Counted from the first letter of the stretch, positions 46,138-55,280 are shown. The stretch: DNA of 64,000 nt from Candidatus Saccharimonadota bacterium (GCA_026395405.1 JAPLYU010000001.1:564696-628695), one strand, 5' to 3'. Translations and numbers: made by a program. Notes: generated from the letters alone by a model not told the origin.

Positions 46138-47070
46138 TTACTTATAAAATGCTTTGCCGCTAACACGTACATCAACATACCCGGGCACCTGTCCGTGTGA
46201 GGTAAAATACCTGATAGCTGTTACCATATCCTCTACCTGCTCCCCTGCTGGACGATCTATCGATAATTTTACATAATAGCTCGTCTCTTTTAGTCTGACC
46301 TCTAGCTCGCGTGTTGTATTTGGCGGTAATATGGCCTGCGTAACGGTGTAGCCACTCGCCTTTGTCAAAGATACTATTCTGCCTACGAAACTCAGGAATC
46401 TATTACTTGCAATCGCCGTTGTCGTGCCTGGCTTATAAGTTATACCGCTGTTATCTACAATTTGAACCGATGGGGCTGGGAAATAATTTAAATCATACGC
46501 TATACCGCTGGAATCAACATAATACTGTTTGTTATTAATCTGCCATCCAGCAACCGGTGAGCGCAAAGTAATAGCGAAACTAGTGGCGCCAAGGCCAACC
46601 ATCCTGCCTTGGGTCACTTTTGATACCTCTGGCAGTTTTGCTGAAACGAAATCAGATAAATTCGATTGGTTAAGAAAAAAAGTGAGTCTGCTGATAGGGT
46701 TTTGATCCAGGTAGTTTTGCACAACATCTTGATATTTCCTGGTGTCTACGGTTTTTGACAACCCAATATTCGATATGCTTATATTAGCCGTTGCCGTAAA
46801 GTTATTGATTAATAACCAGACAGGGATTGCCGAGATAAATATAATAACCAAAATTGTAGTCACTTTGCGTCTTTGCATTGACAGGTCGTGGACGTGCGTC
46901 CTCGGTGATTTCAAATCTGCATTTGCGTTTGCGCTATCGAAACGATTCGATGTTGTTCCCGTTAGGGTCCTGTTTCTTTTAAAAACATGCGGATTAGTCG
47001 GTGTGGCTTCAACCTTCTGTGTGGACCTACGTCTGGGGATGTTAGACTTTTTTTTCGAAAACATTTTCAT
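46138..47070 (-). CDS. ftsQ: FtsQ/DivIB-like division protein
   Basis: 310 aa bitopic protein: basic cytoplasmic N-terminus of about 75 residues, a membrane helix (about 77-98, VTTILVIIFISAIPVWLLI), then an outer region with a POTRA-like start (ISISNIGLSKTVDTRKYQDVV) and a beta domain containing GWQINNKQYYVDSSGIAY, typical of FtsQ. FtsQ links early and late divisome parts with FtsL. Last gene of the dcw cluster here; the start is 9 nt after murG. The sequence is diverged, so the call rests on topology, motif order and position. Confidence 0.8.
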   Translation of the reverse strand: MKMFSKKKSNIPRRRSTQKVEATPTNPHVFKRNRTLTGTTSNRFDSANANADLKSPRTHVHDLSMQRRKVTTILVIIFISAIPVWLLINNFTATANISISNIGLSKTVDTRKYQDVVQNYLDQNPISRLTFFLNQSNLSDFVSAKLPEVSKVTQGRMVGLGATSFAITLRSPVAGWQINNKQYYVDSSGIAYDLNYFPAPSVQIVDNSGITYKPGTTTAIASNRFLSFVGRIVSLTKASGYTVTQAILPPNTTRELEVRLKETSYYVKLSIDRPAGEQVEDMVTAIRYFTSHGQVPGYVDVRVSGKAFYK

Positions 47071-47078
47071 AACTCATA

Positions 47079-48230
47079 TTATTTAGCGCTTTTTAATATC
47101 ATTTCAGCAACATCCTTAGCGGCATTCGGACGAGCAAACGAAGAGAAGGTTCGAGCCATCTTTTCTGTGTTATTTTTGTCTGCAAGTAATTTCTCAACAA
47201 CTGAAACGATTTCGTCAGGGTTTTTTACCATATCGTCTTCATCAACAACGATTGCGGCATTGCTCTTTTGGTACACTTCTGCATTTTTCAGTTGATGACC
47301 CCCTGTTAACTTCGCATTTGGAACCAAGATTGTTGGTTTTACAAGAGACGCCAGTTCAAGTATCGTTGTTGCCCCAGCCCTGGCAATAACCACGTCGGAC
47401 GCCCCCAAAAGCGATGCAAAATTGTCAGAAATAAAGGGATACAGCTGAAAATTTTCGTTATTTTTAGGTGTTTTTGACGCAATGTCGTCATACTGCCCTG
47501 CCCCGCAAATTAATACGACTGATGTAAATTTTAGTAATTTTTCTAAAGTTAAAACAATCGCATCATTTATTCGACTGGCACCAAGACCACCGCCAGTAAC
47601 AACAACCAGAGGTTTATTTGATGGAATCCCCCACTTTGCTTTGGCGGCGGTTTGTTCATTTTTTGAAAATTCATGATATTCCGCTGCAATCGGAATACCT
47701 ACATAGCGAGATTTTTCGATAGGATAATTATAGTGTTCAAGCGGTGCGCCAGTTGCTATTGCGGTTGCCCATTTACTCAAAATACGGTTTGTAAGACCCG
47801 GATGAGCATCTGAATCATGTACAACCAAAGGAATCCGGAGTAGATAGGCTGCAACCCCGACCGGTAGACAAACATACCCGCCCTTCGTAAAGACGACATT
47901 GGGTCGCCAGACAATTAACTTGAAAAGGCTTTGAAAAAAGCCGGCAACAACCAAAAACATGTCTAGAATATTTCGCAGCACAAGAGATGGCCATAGTAGT
48001 TGACGCATAACCGTAAGATGGTAATAACGCCGAAGTTTACCCGCCATGATGGTTTGAACTGGTATTTTGTTATCAAAGTGACCAATTAGTTCTGATGCTT
48101 GTTTGGCAAATTTTTTATCGCACCAAAATCGTATTTCCGCCTGGGGGTGCTGTTTTCTAATTTCGCGTAAAACCGCTACGACTGGAGTAACGTGTCCGCC
48201 CGAGCCTCCGCCGACCGCTAAAATTCTCAT
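47079..48230 (-). CDS. murG: UDP-GlcNAc : lipid I N-acetylglucosaminyltransferase MurG
   Basis: Makes lipid II at the cytoplasmic membrane face. 383 aa GT-B enzyme: GGGSGGHVTPVVAVL near the start, FTKGGYVCLPVG, VTGGGLGASRIND and ARAGATTILELASL. AAAGGAGG (48237-48244) is 6 nt before the ATG at 48230, so I prefer that to the adjacent ATG at 48233. The start lies about 74 nt inside the ftsW gene, an unusually long same-strand overlap. Confidence 0.96.
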   Translation of the reverse strand: MRILAVGGGSGGHVTPVVAVLREIRKQHPQAEIRFWCDKKFAKQASELIGHFDNKIPVQTIMAGKLRRYYHLTVMRQLLWPSLVLRNILDMFLVVAGFFQSLFKLIVWRPNVVFTKGGYVCLPVGVAAYLLRIPLVVHDSDAHPGLTNRILSKWATAIATGAPLEHYNYPIEKSRYVGIPIAAEYHEFSKNEQTAAKAKWGIPSNKPLVVVTGGGLGASRINDAIVLTLEKLLKFTSVVLICGAGQYDDIASKTPKNNENFQLYPFISDNFASLLGASDVVIARAGATTILELASLVKPTILVPNAKLTGGHQLKNAEVYQKSNAAIVVDEDDMVKNPDEIVSVVEKLLADKNNTEKMARTFSSFARPNAAKDVAEMILKSAK

Positions 48231-49470
48231 CATTAGCCTCCTTTAATTTTGACGAATGTACAGTATATCGCGATAACTGGAACACCAAACCAAGCGCTGC
48301 TGCGATGAATAGCATACTGGTGCCCCCAAAACTAAGTAGTGGTAACGTAATTCCAGTTAAAGGGAAAATCCCAATCATCGACGCTACATTTAGAATAACA
48401 TGGGCTGCCAACCACCCAAAGACACCTGCAGCAATTAATTTTAATCTGATATCAATCAAGTGATCCATTACTTTTAGAATTCGTGAGAGCAATGCCGTAA
48501 ACAACGCCAATATCACAAAAAGCCCTACGAAACCAAAGGTTTCACCCATAATTGCAAAGACGGAATCGTTAATTGCTTCTGGCAAATATCCGGTTGCTTG
48601 GACACTGTTGCCTATCCCTACCCCAAACAAACCACCCGTTCCAATCGCAATCTTAGCATGCTCGATGTGGTAGCTGTTGGGGTCACTAAGTGATGTATTA
48701 TCACCATGAAAATATGTTAATATCCTGTCCATGCGATGTGGTGCGCTGACTATAAGTATTAGTCCGGCAACAGCAATAGTTAATAAAACAATCCCTCCAA
48801 TCCGTTTATTAATGCCACCGATATATAACATCGAAGCTATGATACAAACCAGAGATATGCCCGTACCTAAATCTTTTTGGATAACGATAATGAATAGCAT
48901 CGATATTGCAGTGATAATAGCTAGGGGGATAAGGGTTTCCTGAACATTATTTACCTTCCCCTGACGAACTTTATTGCCTAAAAAACCGGCAATAAATACA
49001 AGAATGCCAAATTTTAAAAGTTCCGATGGCTGAAGACTGCCAAGTGGACCCAAGTTAAACCATCGGGTTGCCCCTAAAGATTGCTGTGCAATCCCCAAAT
49101 GTGCCCAACCAGCGATGGCCAACAGTACGCACACTCCCAGCGCAACTACCAATATTTTACTGGCGTTTTTTGTAACTGATTTGTATGGCAAAAAGGCCAT
49201 GGCGCCGAATGCCACCAATGCAATAACCAGACTTACGGCTTGTTTTAAAAAGAAATAAGCGTCGCCGTAATGACCCCCATAGGCATTGTTCAGCACATTA
49301 GCGCGTTGCGGCCCGATAGCATACATAATAATCAGGCCCAACAACATCAATAAGCCCATATATAAAACAATCAAATAGTCCGGCCTATGACGTCGCACCG
49401 AATTGATATCATTATACTGAGCCTCTTTCGAAAGAGAGTTTAGATAACCTTGACGTCGATTGGCTGACAC
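48157..49470 (-). CDS. ftsW: SEDS peptidoglycan glycosyltransferase FtsW
   Basis: Polymerises lipid II at the septum. 437 aa, about ten membrane helices, with PQRANVLNNAYGGHYGDAYFF, KQAVSLVIALVA, GATRWFNLGPLGSLQPSELLKFG, IQKDLGTG, GNSVQATGYLPEAINDSVFA and FPLTGITLPLLSFGGTSM. I set the start at GTG 49470: GGGAGGT, located in the end of mraY, lies about 9 nt upstream. A longer frame would overlap mraY by 50 nt. The C-terminal basic tail (GRRRLGRTRYSSRS) is encoded in the murG overlap. Confidence 0.95.
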   Translation of the reverse strand: MSANRRQGYLNSLSKEAQYNDINSVRRHRPDYLIVLYMGLLMLLGLIIMYAIGPQRANVLNNAYGGHYGDAYFFLKQAVSLVIALVAFGAMAFLPYKSVTKNASKILVVALGVCVLLAIAGWAHLGIAQQSLGATRWFNLGPLGSLQPSELLKFGILVFIAGFLGNKVRQGKVNNVQETLIPLAIITAISMLFIIVIQKDLGTGISLVCIIASMLYIGGINKRIGGIVLLTIAVAGLILIVSAPHRMDRILTYFHGDNTSLSDPNSYHIEHAKIAIGTGGLFGVGIGNSVQATGYLPEAINDSVFAIMGETFGFVGLFVILALFTALLSRILKVMDHLIDIRLKLIAAGVFGWLAAHVILNVASMIGIFPLTGITLPLLSFGGTSMLFIAAALGLVFQLSRYTVHSSKLKEANDENFSGRRRLGRTRYSSRSGFTRN

Positions 49471-49471
49471 C

Positions 49472-50509
49472 TTAGATACTACCTCCCGCCATTGCCAAAA
49501 GAACCCCGATAAAAGCTGCAACTATTGCAATTATCCAGAAACGCATGGTGACTTTGGTCTCTGCCCAACCGGATGCTTCGAGGTGCTGATGTATGGGCGC
49601 TGATACAAATATCTTTTTATGGAATATCCTTTTACTGGCGATTTGAATTAGGCTTGAGCCGGCCTCGGCTACAAAAACTATTCCTATTATTGGCAACAAA
49701 AACAATGTATTCGTTAGCATGGCCACTACACCTAGGGATGTTCCCAGGGCAAAACTACCGACATCCCCCATGAAAAATCGTGCCGGGTAAATATTAAACC
49801 ACAAATAACTTAGTAGTGCGCCAACTACAGTAAAGCAAAAACCCGCCAAGAACAGTTGTGATTGCAAAATTGCAATAATACCAAAAGCAACGTAACTTAT
49901 AGCAACCAAACCGCCAGCCAGTCCGTCTAGTCCGTCGCTTATATTAACAGCATTACTGGTCGCAACTACGGCAAATGCAAACAGTGGCACAATTAACCAC
50001 CCCAGAGATAGGTCGCCAACGAAAGGTATATTTATTGAAACGAAACCAAGTTTTGCATAGAAAAACCAGCCTAACGCCAACCCAATAGCAATTATCATCA
50101 AGAATTTTATACCAGAACGCAAGCCCGCAACACCGCTGCCTGAACCTCGAACATTAATAATGTCATCCAAAAGTCCAACGAACGCACCACCGACAAGTGC
50201 TGCAATTGGCAGCCAGGTTTGCCCCCTATTCAAATTAAAAATTAGAGTTATAAGAACAATTGCCAGCACGAATACTATCCCAGCCATTGTTGGAATGTTC
50301 CGTTTAAATTTATTTGCGTGAAGCTTATTGAAAACCTCAAGTTTTTCACCGGTTGTGCTGTTGGTGCGTTGCTTTTTCCAGAATTTATACCTATAAGCCA
50401 TTAGCGTATAAATTGGCGTAAATAACATTGCCACGATAAACGCCCCGACGCTTAATGAAAAAGTGCCGGTTAGTTCATGAGTTAATTGTACTAGTGTATA
50501 GCTGTGCAT
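49472..50509 (-). CDS. mraY: Phospho-MurNAc-pentapeptide transferase MraY
   Basis: Transfers phospho-MurNAc-pentapeptide to undecaprenyl phosphate, giving lipid I. 345 aa, about ten membrane helices. Conserved acidic LLDDIIN, NAVNISDGLDGLAGG, FMGDVGSFALG and PIHQHLEASGWAETKV (HxHxE motif) are present. Starts 3 nt after the PBP gene. Confidence 0.96.
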   Translation of the reverse strand: MHSYTLVQLTHELTGTFSLSVGAFIVAMLFTPIYTLMAYRYKFWKKQRTNSTTGEKLEVFNKLHANKFKRNIPTMAGIVFVLAIVLITLIFNLNRGQTWLPIAALVGGAFVGLLDDIINVRGSGSGVAGLRSGIKFLMIIAIGLALGWFFYAKLGFVSINIPFVGDLSLGWLIVPLFAFAVVATSNAVNISDGLDGLAGGLVAISYVAFGIIAILQSQLFLAGFCFTVVGALLSYLWFNIYPARFFMGDVGSFALGTSLGVVAMLTNTLFLLPIIGIVFVAEAGSSLIQIASKRIFHKKIFVSAPIHQHLEASGWAETKVTMRFWIIAIVAAFIGVLLAMAGGSI

Positions 50510-50512
50510 ATG

Positions 50513-52255
50513 TTACCCTTTCGGTTGTATGTTTAAATATCCTAGCATCCAGTTTGATATATCTGTAAAAATCGGCATTGCGTCATAATTTCCTGCCAAC
50601 ATTTTGTGGTCACCTGATACCTGTACCATTATGACATACCTTGAGGTACTTTCGGTACCGCCATAACCCAAATACGTTCCAACGGTTTCGTCACTAGAAT
50701 AAACGCCTTTACTATTAATCACCTGTGATGTGCCGGTTTTACCGCCGACATAGTAACCGGGTTTATCAACACCGGGGAAATTTGTTGTCCTGGCGATGTG
50801 AGTCATCTCCCTTACTTGATAAGCGGTTGCCAGTTTAATCGGATGGGTTGGGGTCTTAATCGGGTTTGGTACATAGTTACCATTATTATCTACTTTGCCA
50901 GCTAGTACCGTGGGTTTGTAATAATTTCCACCATTTACTATTGAACAAAAAGCTGATGCAACTTGAACCATAGTCACATCCATGCCCTGTCCGAAGGCCA
51001 TATTTGAATACCGAACCGCATTACCTTGTTCCTCCGTGGGAGGAATTATTACCCCCGCCCTTTCGCCCGACACCTCAACGCCAGTTAATTTACCTAGGTG
51101 AAATTTATTATGAAAATAATCGTACATCGTATCTCGAGCTTGTCTGGTTATAGCCGTCCCATTACCCAATCTCATCGCAACAGTTACAAAACCAGTGTTA
51201 AGCGACCAATTCATAGCGTGCTGCAAAGTAATCGTACCCGTCTGCCCCAACGATGCGTTTGAAATAGTTACATCGTCAACTTGAATATGATCAGTGTTAA
51301 CATATGTCGAATTTGCGTCAACCACCCCCTTATCGATGCCGGTTGCCATTGTCATGGTCTTCATATCCGAACCGGGTTCATAAGGCTGTGAAACAACGCC
51401 ATTATTAAAGGCTGCGTTATTTTGCACCTCGTTTATTTTCGATGGGTCGTATGTTGGCAAATTTGCCATAGCTAGTATTTTGCCGGTTTGCGGATCTAGG
51501 ATTATGGCACTGCCCCGGGTGGCCCCCGTCCGCTTTAGCCCGCTTTGCAGAGCCTGTTCAGTATATGACTGCACGCTTGGGTCTATACTTAAAACCTCGT
51601 TAACTCCGTCCTTAGCGGGTTTATTAATATTGTGATTTCCAATCGTTAACGGAATATCATTTACGTCAGTAACTGATTGCAGCAAGCCATTTTCGCCAGT
51701 AAGTTGTGTGTTCAATTTTCCCTCAACACCGTATTGGCCGATGCCCTCGTCGTTAACAAAACCCAGGATCTGAGCCGCCAGAGACCCCTCTGGGTAGACC
51801 CGCTGTGTTCCAGCTTGAAAGCCGATACCACTAAAATGTTTACTTTTTATCATATTCGCCTGAGCTAGCGAAATTTTTGTTGCCAAGATTTGATAGCGCG
51901 TATCTTTTCTGTTTAATAGGCCTTGGATATTTGACCGAGCACTACCACCCGCAACTTTTTCAATCGTTGAAATAATTTCGTTATCGTTTGTTGTTTCCGT
52001 GGGGTCAGCAAAAACGGTGTAAACATCCTGGTTCATTACTAGAGGAACCGGGGTTTGCCCGGAAATTGCATAAATACGTCCTCTTTTTGCCGGGATTGTC
52101 AGCCTTTTTACCTGTTCTTTGTTTGCAAGGTCGATATAATACCCATGCTGGATTACTTGCAAATAAAACAACCTTACGACGAATATGGTCATAAGGCCGA
52201 ATAATATTGCCGCTAAAACTTTTGACCGGCTACCTTTTTGCAATTCAAGTTTCAT
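50513..52255 (-). CDS. ftsI: Class B penicillin-binding protein (FtsI/PBP2-like transpeptidase)
   Basis: Crosslinks septal peptidoglycan. 580 aa: short cytoplasmic part, membrane helix (about 12-32), a pedestal domain with KRGRIYAISGQ, and the transpeptidase with S-x-x-K in EPGSDMKTM, S-x-N in NWSLNTG and KTG in VGGKTGTSQ. All active-site motifs are intact. Located between ftsL and mraY as in classic dcw clusters; FtsI rather than an elongation PBP2 is inferred from that. Confidence 0.94.
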   Translation of the reverse strand: MKLELQKGSRSKVLAAILFGLMTIFVVRLFYLQVIQHGYYIDLANKEQVKRLTIPAKRGRIYAISGQTPVPLVMNQDVYTVFADPTETTNDNEIISTIEKVAGGSARSNIQGLLNRKDTRYQILATKISLAQANMIKSKHFSGIGFQAGTQRVYPEGSLAAQILGFVNDEGIGQYGVEGKLNTQLTGENGLLQSVTDVNDIPLTIGNHNINKPAKDGVNEVLSIDPSVQSYTEQALQSGLKRTGATRGSAIILDPQTGKILAMANLPTYDPSKINEVQNNAAFNNGVVSQPYEPGSDMKTMTMATGIDKGVVDANSTYVNTDHIQVDDVTISNASLGQTGTITLQHAMNWSLNTGFVTVAMRLGNGTAITRQARDTMYDYFHNKFHLGKLTGVEVSGERAGVIIPPTEEQGNAVRYSNMAFGQGMDVTMVQVASAFCSIVNGGNYYKPTVLAGKVDNNGNYVPNPIKTPTHPIKLATAYQVREMTHIARTTNFPGVDKPGYYVGGKTGTSQVINSKGVYSSDETVGTYLGYGGTESTSRYVIMVQVSGDHKMLAGNYDAMPIFTDISNWMLGYLNIQPKG

Positions 52256-52258
52256 GGT

Positions 52259-52612
52259 TTATTGTTGATTTGCGTATTGAGTAGAGGCTGGTGTTGTCAT
52301 AGTTGAAGCAACACTACTATTCTTGACTGTTTCAAGCGCGGTTAGTCTTGCATTTTCAACTTGTAGGTCATTCTTTTGAGTATTTAGGGCAGCAATCTGG
52401 CTGTCTATTTGTTGAGTTTTATAATCATAGCTAGTGGCACGAGTGGCCTGAGTTAAATATACTAAACCAAGTACTGTAATCATCAGCGCAACAATCACTG
52501 TATGTGCGACAGGGCCAAGTTTAATATTTGAAACGTAAGCAACGGTATTTTGGTTCCGTGACCAATTTTGTTGACGACGATTGTTAAATGTTTGTGTATA
52601 TTGATATGACAT
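52259..52612 (-). CDS. ftsL: FtsL-like division protein
   Basis: 117 aa: cytoplasmic N-terminus, a membrane helix (about 34-55, HTVIVALMITVLGLVYLT), then a coiled coil (about 60-95; QIDSQIAALNTQKNDLQVEN), the topology of FtsL/DivIC. Sequence similarity is always low in this family, so position directly upstream of the PBP gene is the main support. The stop is 3 nt from the PBP start. Confidence 0.8.
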   Translation of the reverse strand: MSYQYTQTFNNRRQQNWSRNQNTVAYVSNIKLGPVAHTVIVALMITVLGLVYLTQATRATSYDYKTQQIDSQIAALNTQKNDLQVENARLTALETVKNSSVASTMTTPASTQYANQQ

Positions 52613-52650
52613 TGTGGTGGATGTTTCTTTTTATTTTTATTTTGTTGGAC

Positions 52651-52682
52651 GCCCCGTCCGTAGACGGGGCTAATGCATTAGC
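52651..52682. other. Hairpin GCCCCGTC/GACGGGGC plus palindrome GCTAATGCATTAGC
   Basis: In the 164-nt gap between rsmH and ftsL. An 8-bp perfect stem and an overlapping perfect 14-bp palindrome; on the minus strand a GGACA/TGTCC stem and TACAAT (internal promoter candidate) lie just upstream. No U-tract follows, so this is more likely an mRNA processing or attenuation structure than a terminator. Confidence 0.45.
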
Positions 52683-52776
52683 TACTTTACGTGGACAGTA
52701 ACTACTTGAGCTATGTCCGAATATTGTACCGGGATGTGAACTGGCATGGTGTTTTGCCCTTTCTTTTTGTTTTTGT

Positions 52777-53676
52777 TTATTTTTTCACTGCGACTCGCAG
52801 TTTACTGCTGCGTGCGCGCGGGTTGTGAACATCGTTTTGACTCCCCAGGACTGGCCTTTTGGTTAATGGGAAAAGTTCGGCCTCGTAACCTGCGTCAAAT
52901 TGCTCTTTGAAAAAGTTTTTGACTAACCTGTCCTCTAGGCTGTGAAAGCTGATGATGCCGACTCGCCCGCCTGGTTTTAACAGATCGGGCAAGTGTGGCA
53001 ACAGGTCTTCGATTTGCCGTAGCTCTTCGTTAACCGCAATCCGGAGTGCTTGAAAGGTGCGAGTGGCTGGATGGATTTTTTTCCATTTTCCACGATACGT
53101 TTTCTTGATCAGTTCGGCGAGTTCATTCGTTTTCGACAGTGGTCTGTTCGCGACAATCGCCGTAGCAATCGTCCTCGAGAATCCGGCCGGCTCTTCACCA
53201 TACTCGGATATGATACGCGCCAGTTCCGCCGCCGAGGCAGTGTTGACTAGCATTTCTGCCGTCCTTACCTGACGCCGGTCCATCCGCATATCTAGCGGGC
53301 CACTATTTGTAAACGAAAACCCTCGGTCTGTCTGATCGAGCTGTGGTGACGACACCCCCAGGTCAACCAGTATCATGTCAAATTTCCGACCTTCATCTGT
53401 TAGTTGCCTCGCGGCAGAAACAAAATCTTTGTGCAGAAGCCTAGTCCCCCTGTTCGATAATGGCTCTAGGCATTTTATTGCGCTATCGTCACGATCAACC
53501 AAGACGGACTCGGCAAAATTCCCGGTAATATCCAGAATTCGATTAGCATGCCCACCGTATCCGGCCGTCAGGTCAAGATAACTCTCGCCCTTCTTAGGAT
53601 CCAGCAGTTCAAGCGTCGATTCTAGCAAAACCGGAACATGTAGCAAGTTTTGTGGTGGATGTTCTTTTATACTCAT
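52777..53676 (-). CDS. rsmH: 16S rRNA m4C1402 methyltransferase RsmH (MraW)
   Basis: SAM-dependent methylation of 16S rRNA C1402. 299 aa: HVPVLLESTLELL, YLDLTAGYGGHA (SAM motif I), VDRDDSAIKCL, DMILVDLGVSSPQLD, RGFSF, DMRMDRRQ and ISFHSLEDRLVKNFF. Start overlaps a possible 64-aa upstream ORF by ATGA. Second gene of the dcw cluster, as in most bacteria. Confidence 0.96.
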   Translation of the reverse strand: MSIKEHPPQNLLHVPVLLESTLELLDPKKGESYLDLTAGYGGHANRILDITGNFAESVLVDRDDSAIKCLEPLSNRGTRLLHKDFVSAARQLTDEGRKFDMILVDLGVSSPQLDQTDRGFSFTNSGPLDMRMDRRQVRTAEMLVNTASAAELARIISEYGEEPAGFSRTIATAIVANRPLSKTNELAELIKKTYRGKWKKIHPATRTFQALRIAVNEELRQIEDLLPHLPDLLKPGGRVGIISFHSLEDRLVKNFFKEQFDAGYEAELFPLTKRPVLGSQNDVHNPRARSSKLRVAVKK

Positions 53677-53867
53677 TCGTCCTTTATTTTAACATAGAGG
53701 GCGTCGAGATCACCTAACTGGTAGCTATGGCTGTTTGTTTTTGTATCTGTTTGTTTTTGTATAAGTAACCGAACAATGTATGGTTGCAAAAGCAAATCAT
53801 AATCTATTATTCGGTTGAGAGACTTATGTGTGAGGTGGAGTTTTTTGGGAGGTGTGTTTTTTTGCAC
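53673..53867 (-). CDS. Possible small protein (64 aa) upstream of rsmH
   Basis: GTG-started ORF whose stop overlaps the rsmH start (ATGA), which would couple their translation. The peptide is Lys/Thr/Gln-rich with an internal repeat from duplicated TGTTTGTTTTTGTAT DNA. There is no Shine-Dalgarno and no recognised family, so it may be a chance frame. Confidence 0.3.
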   Translation of the reverse strand: MQKNTPPKKLHLTHKSLNRIIDYDLLLQPYIVRLLIQKQTDTKTNSHSYQLGDLDALYVKIKDE

Positions 53868-53985
53868 AAAGAGCGCGGAGTTTTTAATGTGGTTCCGAAG
53901 TCCACTGCCTAACTACCAGATAGTTGATCTCGAGAGTTTTCTTGTTTTACTTAAATCAAATTGTTAAGGGGCTATTACTGATAAC

Positions 53986-54357
53986 CTAAATGTCCGCATC
54001 GGGGGTCATAAGGCGCCAATAGGCTCCAACCCTGATTGCAACCAGCTCTCTGTCAATCCCGGCATAATCCAGCAAATGCTGCTCGATTGTCACCCGACCC
54101 TGTTTCTGGTCGAGTTCTGCCTCGGTCTTGCCACGCCTGAACCGTACTGTCAGGTCAGCTATTCTCTCATCGAAAATGCTGCCCCCTAGGGACGGCTCGA
54201 CCTCTTTATCCCAAACTTGTTTAGGATACAGATGCAAGTACTGGCCAAAGCCGCGTGATAGCACCACACCGCTGGCAAATTCATTTCGAAGTTCTGTCGG
54301 TATGGTTAACCGTCGCTTGTCATCAAGCTTTCTTTCGAAATAATCTATGCCTGCCAT
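53986..54357 (-). CDS. mraZ: Transcriptional regulator MraZ
   Basis: AbrB/SpoVT-fold DNA-binding protein, usually the first gene and a repressor or activator of dcw. 123 aa with two swapped-hairpin repeats: DDKRRLTIPTELR...GVVLSRGFGQYLHLYP and KQGRVTIEQHLLDYAGI. The standard 140-aa family length is nearly reached. Its promoter has pairs of 10-bp-spaced GTGG boxes, the known MraZ operator type, so autoregulation is likely. Confidence 0.95.
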   Translation of the reverse strand: MAGIDYFERKLDDKRRLTIPTELRNEFASGVVLSRGFGQYLHLYPKQVWDKEVEPSLGGSIFDERIADLTVRFRRGKTEAELDQKQGRVTIEQHLLDYAGIDRELVAIRVGAYWRLMTPDADI

Positions 54358-54432
54358 GTTTTTGCTCTTCTTCGGCTCCGCTTAGGTTATTTTTTAATGT
54401 TTAGTGGTGTTTGTTTGTTTTGATGGGTCTTA

Positions 54433-54483
54433 CCCACTTATTTCCACTAAATTAACTATACTACCCACCATTATTCACTACAA
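54433..54483 (-). promoter_or_regulatory. mraZ promoter with four MraZ-box-like half-sites
   Basis: Minus strand: -35 TTGTAG (54478-54483), 17-nt spacer, -10 TATAGT (54455-54460). The trinucleotide GTG (CAC on plus) recurs at 54435, 54445, 54466 and 54476, i.e. two pairs of 10-bp-spaced half-sites (GTGGG, GTGGA, GTGGG, GTGAA) on either side of the -10. MraZ is known to bind such repeats. Confidence 0.6.
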
Positions 54484-54519
54484 CCCCTATTTATAGGTAT
54501 TTTTTATGAGAGCGAAAAG

Positions 54520-54541
54520 TTATTCACAGTTTTGTGGATAA
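54520..54541. promoter_or_regulatory. Inverted pair of consensus DnaA boxes upstream of mraZ
   Basis: TTATTCACA (54520-54528) and TGTGGATAA (54533-54541) both fit TTATNCACA exactly, on opposite strands, 4 nt apart and about 40 bp upstream of the mraZ -35. Confidence 0.6.
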
Positions 54542-54584
54542 ATGCTTATGTTAACAGATACGAGACAAAAATAGCCTTCGGAAT

Positions 54585-55280
54585 CTATCGTTCAGATTCG
54601 TATGTAATTATTTCATCAATATGCACAACTTGTTTTACGCCCATCGGCAACGGGTCTGGTTGTTTAGGCCCATATCCTGAAGACGAGACTGATACGTAAT
54701 ATCCCCTCGCCTCTTTGGGTAAGTTTTTGAATGCAGATATTTTGTCGTCAATTAGTACAACTTCATTCGATGTTTTTGCTACATTATCAGCGAAAAACTT
54801 CTTCGGAATTTGAAATTTACCACTGATAGGGCTTAGCCATTCTTGGATATATTCACTTTTTTTAGTACTCCTGACTATTGCGGTTGGAACGTTTCCAATA
54901 CCAGAACTGCTGATTTTGATAGTTTGCCACCGCTTGTCGCCAAAACTCATTATGCAAAAATTTCGGTTAGTTTTTCTTAAAAAATTTATAAAATTTATCG
55001 CACCTGGTTCTAATAGATTATCGGGTTCAAGCCTGGCGCGTTCATAGTACAGTTTTTCGATGTCATCTAGATTAACAGATGGATAATGGTTAGTAATTTG
55101 TTCGAGAGCGCTGAACGTTAATCCATTTGACTCAACCTCCTCGCGCATTGATTTAAAAATTTGTCGATCGACAATCCCTAAATCGTGTACTACCTCTTTT
55201 AAAATATCAAAACTGCCTTCTATATTACCAAGGCATCTATCGAAATCAACTACAAAAAAGGTGTCGATCTGTTTTGTCAT
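54585..55280 (-). CDS. HAD-superfamily hydrolase-like protein
   Basis: 231 aa. The nucleophile motif is VVDFDRCLGN (D-x-D), the second motif is IMSFGD and the acidic motif is VLIDDK, the order of HAD phosphatases. A helical cap sits between about residues 15 and 95. Substrate unknown. Its start overlaps the yvcK stop by 4 nt, so the two are probably translated together. Confidence 0.8.
   Translation of the reverse strand: MTKQIDTFFVVDFDRCLGNIEGSFDILKEVVHDLGIVDRQIFKSMREEVESNGLTFSALEQITNHYPSVNLDDIEKLYYERARLEPDNLLEPGAINFINFLRKTNRNFCIMSFGDKRWQTIKISSSGIGNVPTAIVRSTKKSEYIQEWLSPISGKFQIPKKFFADNVAKTSNEVVLIDDKISAFKNLPKEARGYYVSVSSSGYGPKQPDPLPMGVKQVVHIDEIITYESER

Noticed and set aside
45941-54541. DnaA-box pairs as the chromosomal origin
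   Set aside because: No dnaA or dnaN in the window, and gene directions converge rather than diverge at 45.4-46.1 kb; kept only as regulatory or terminus candidates.
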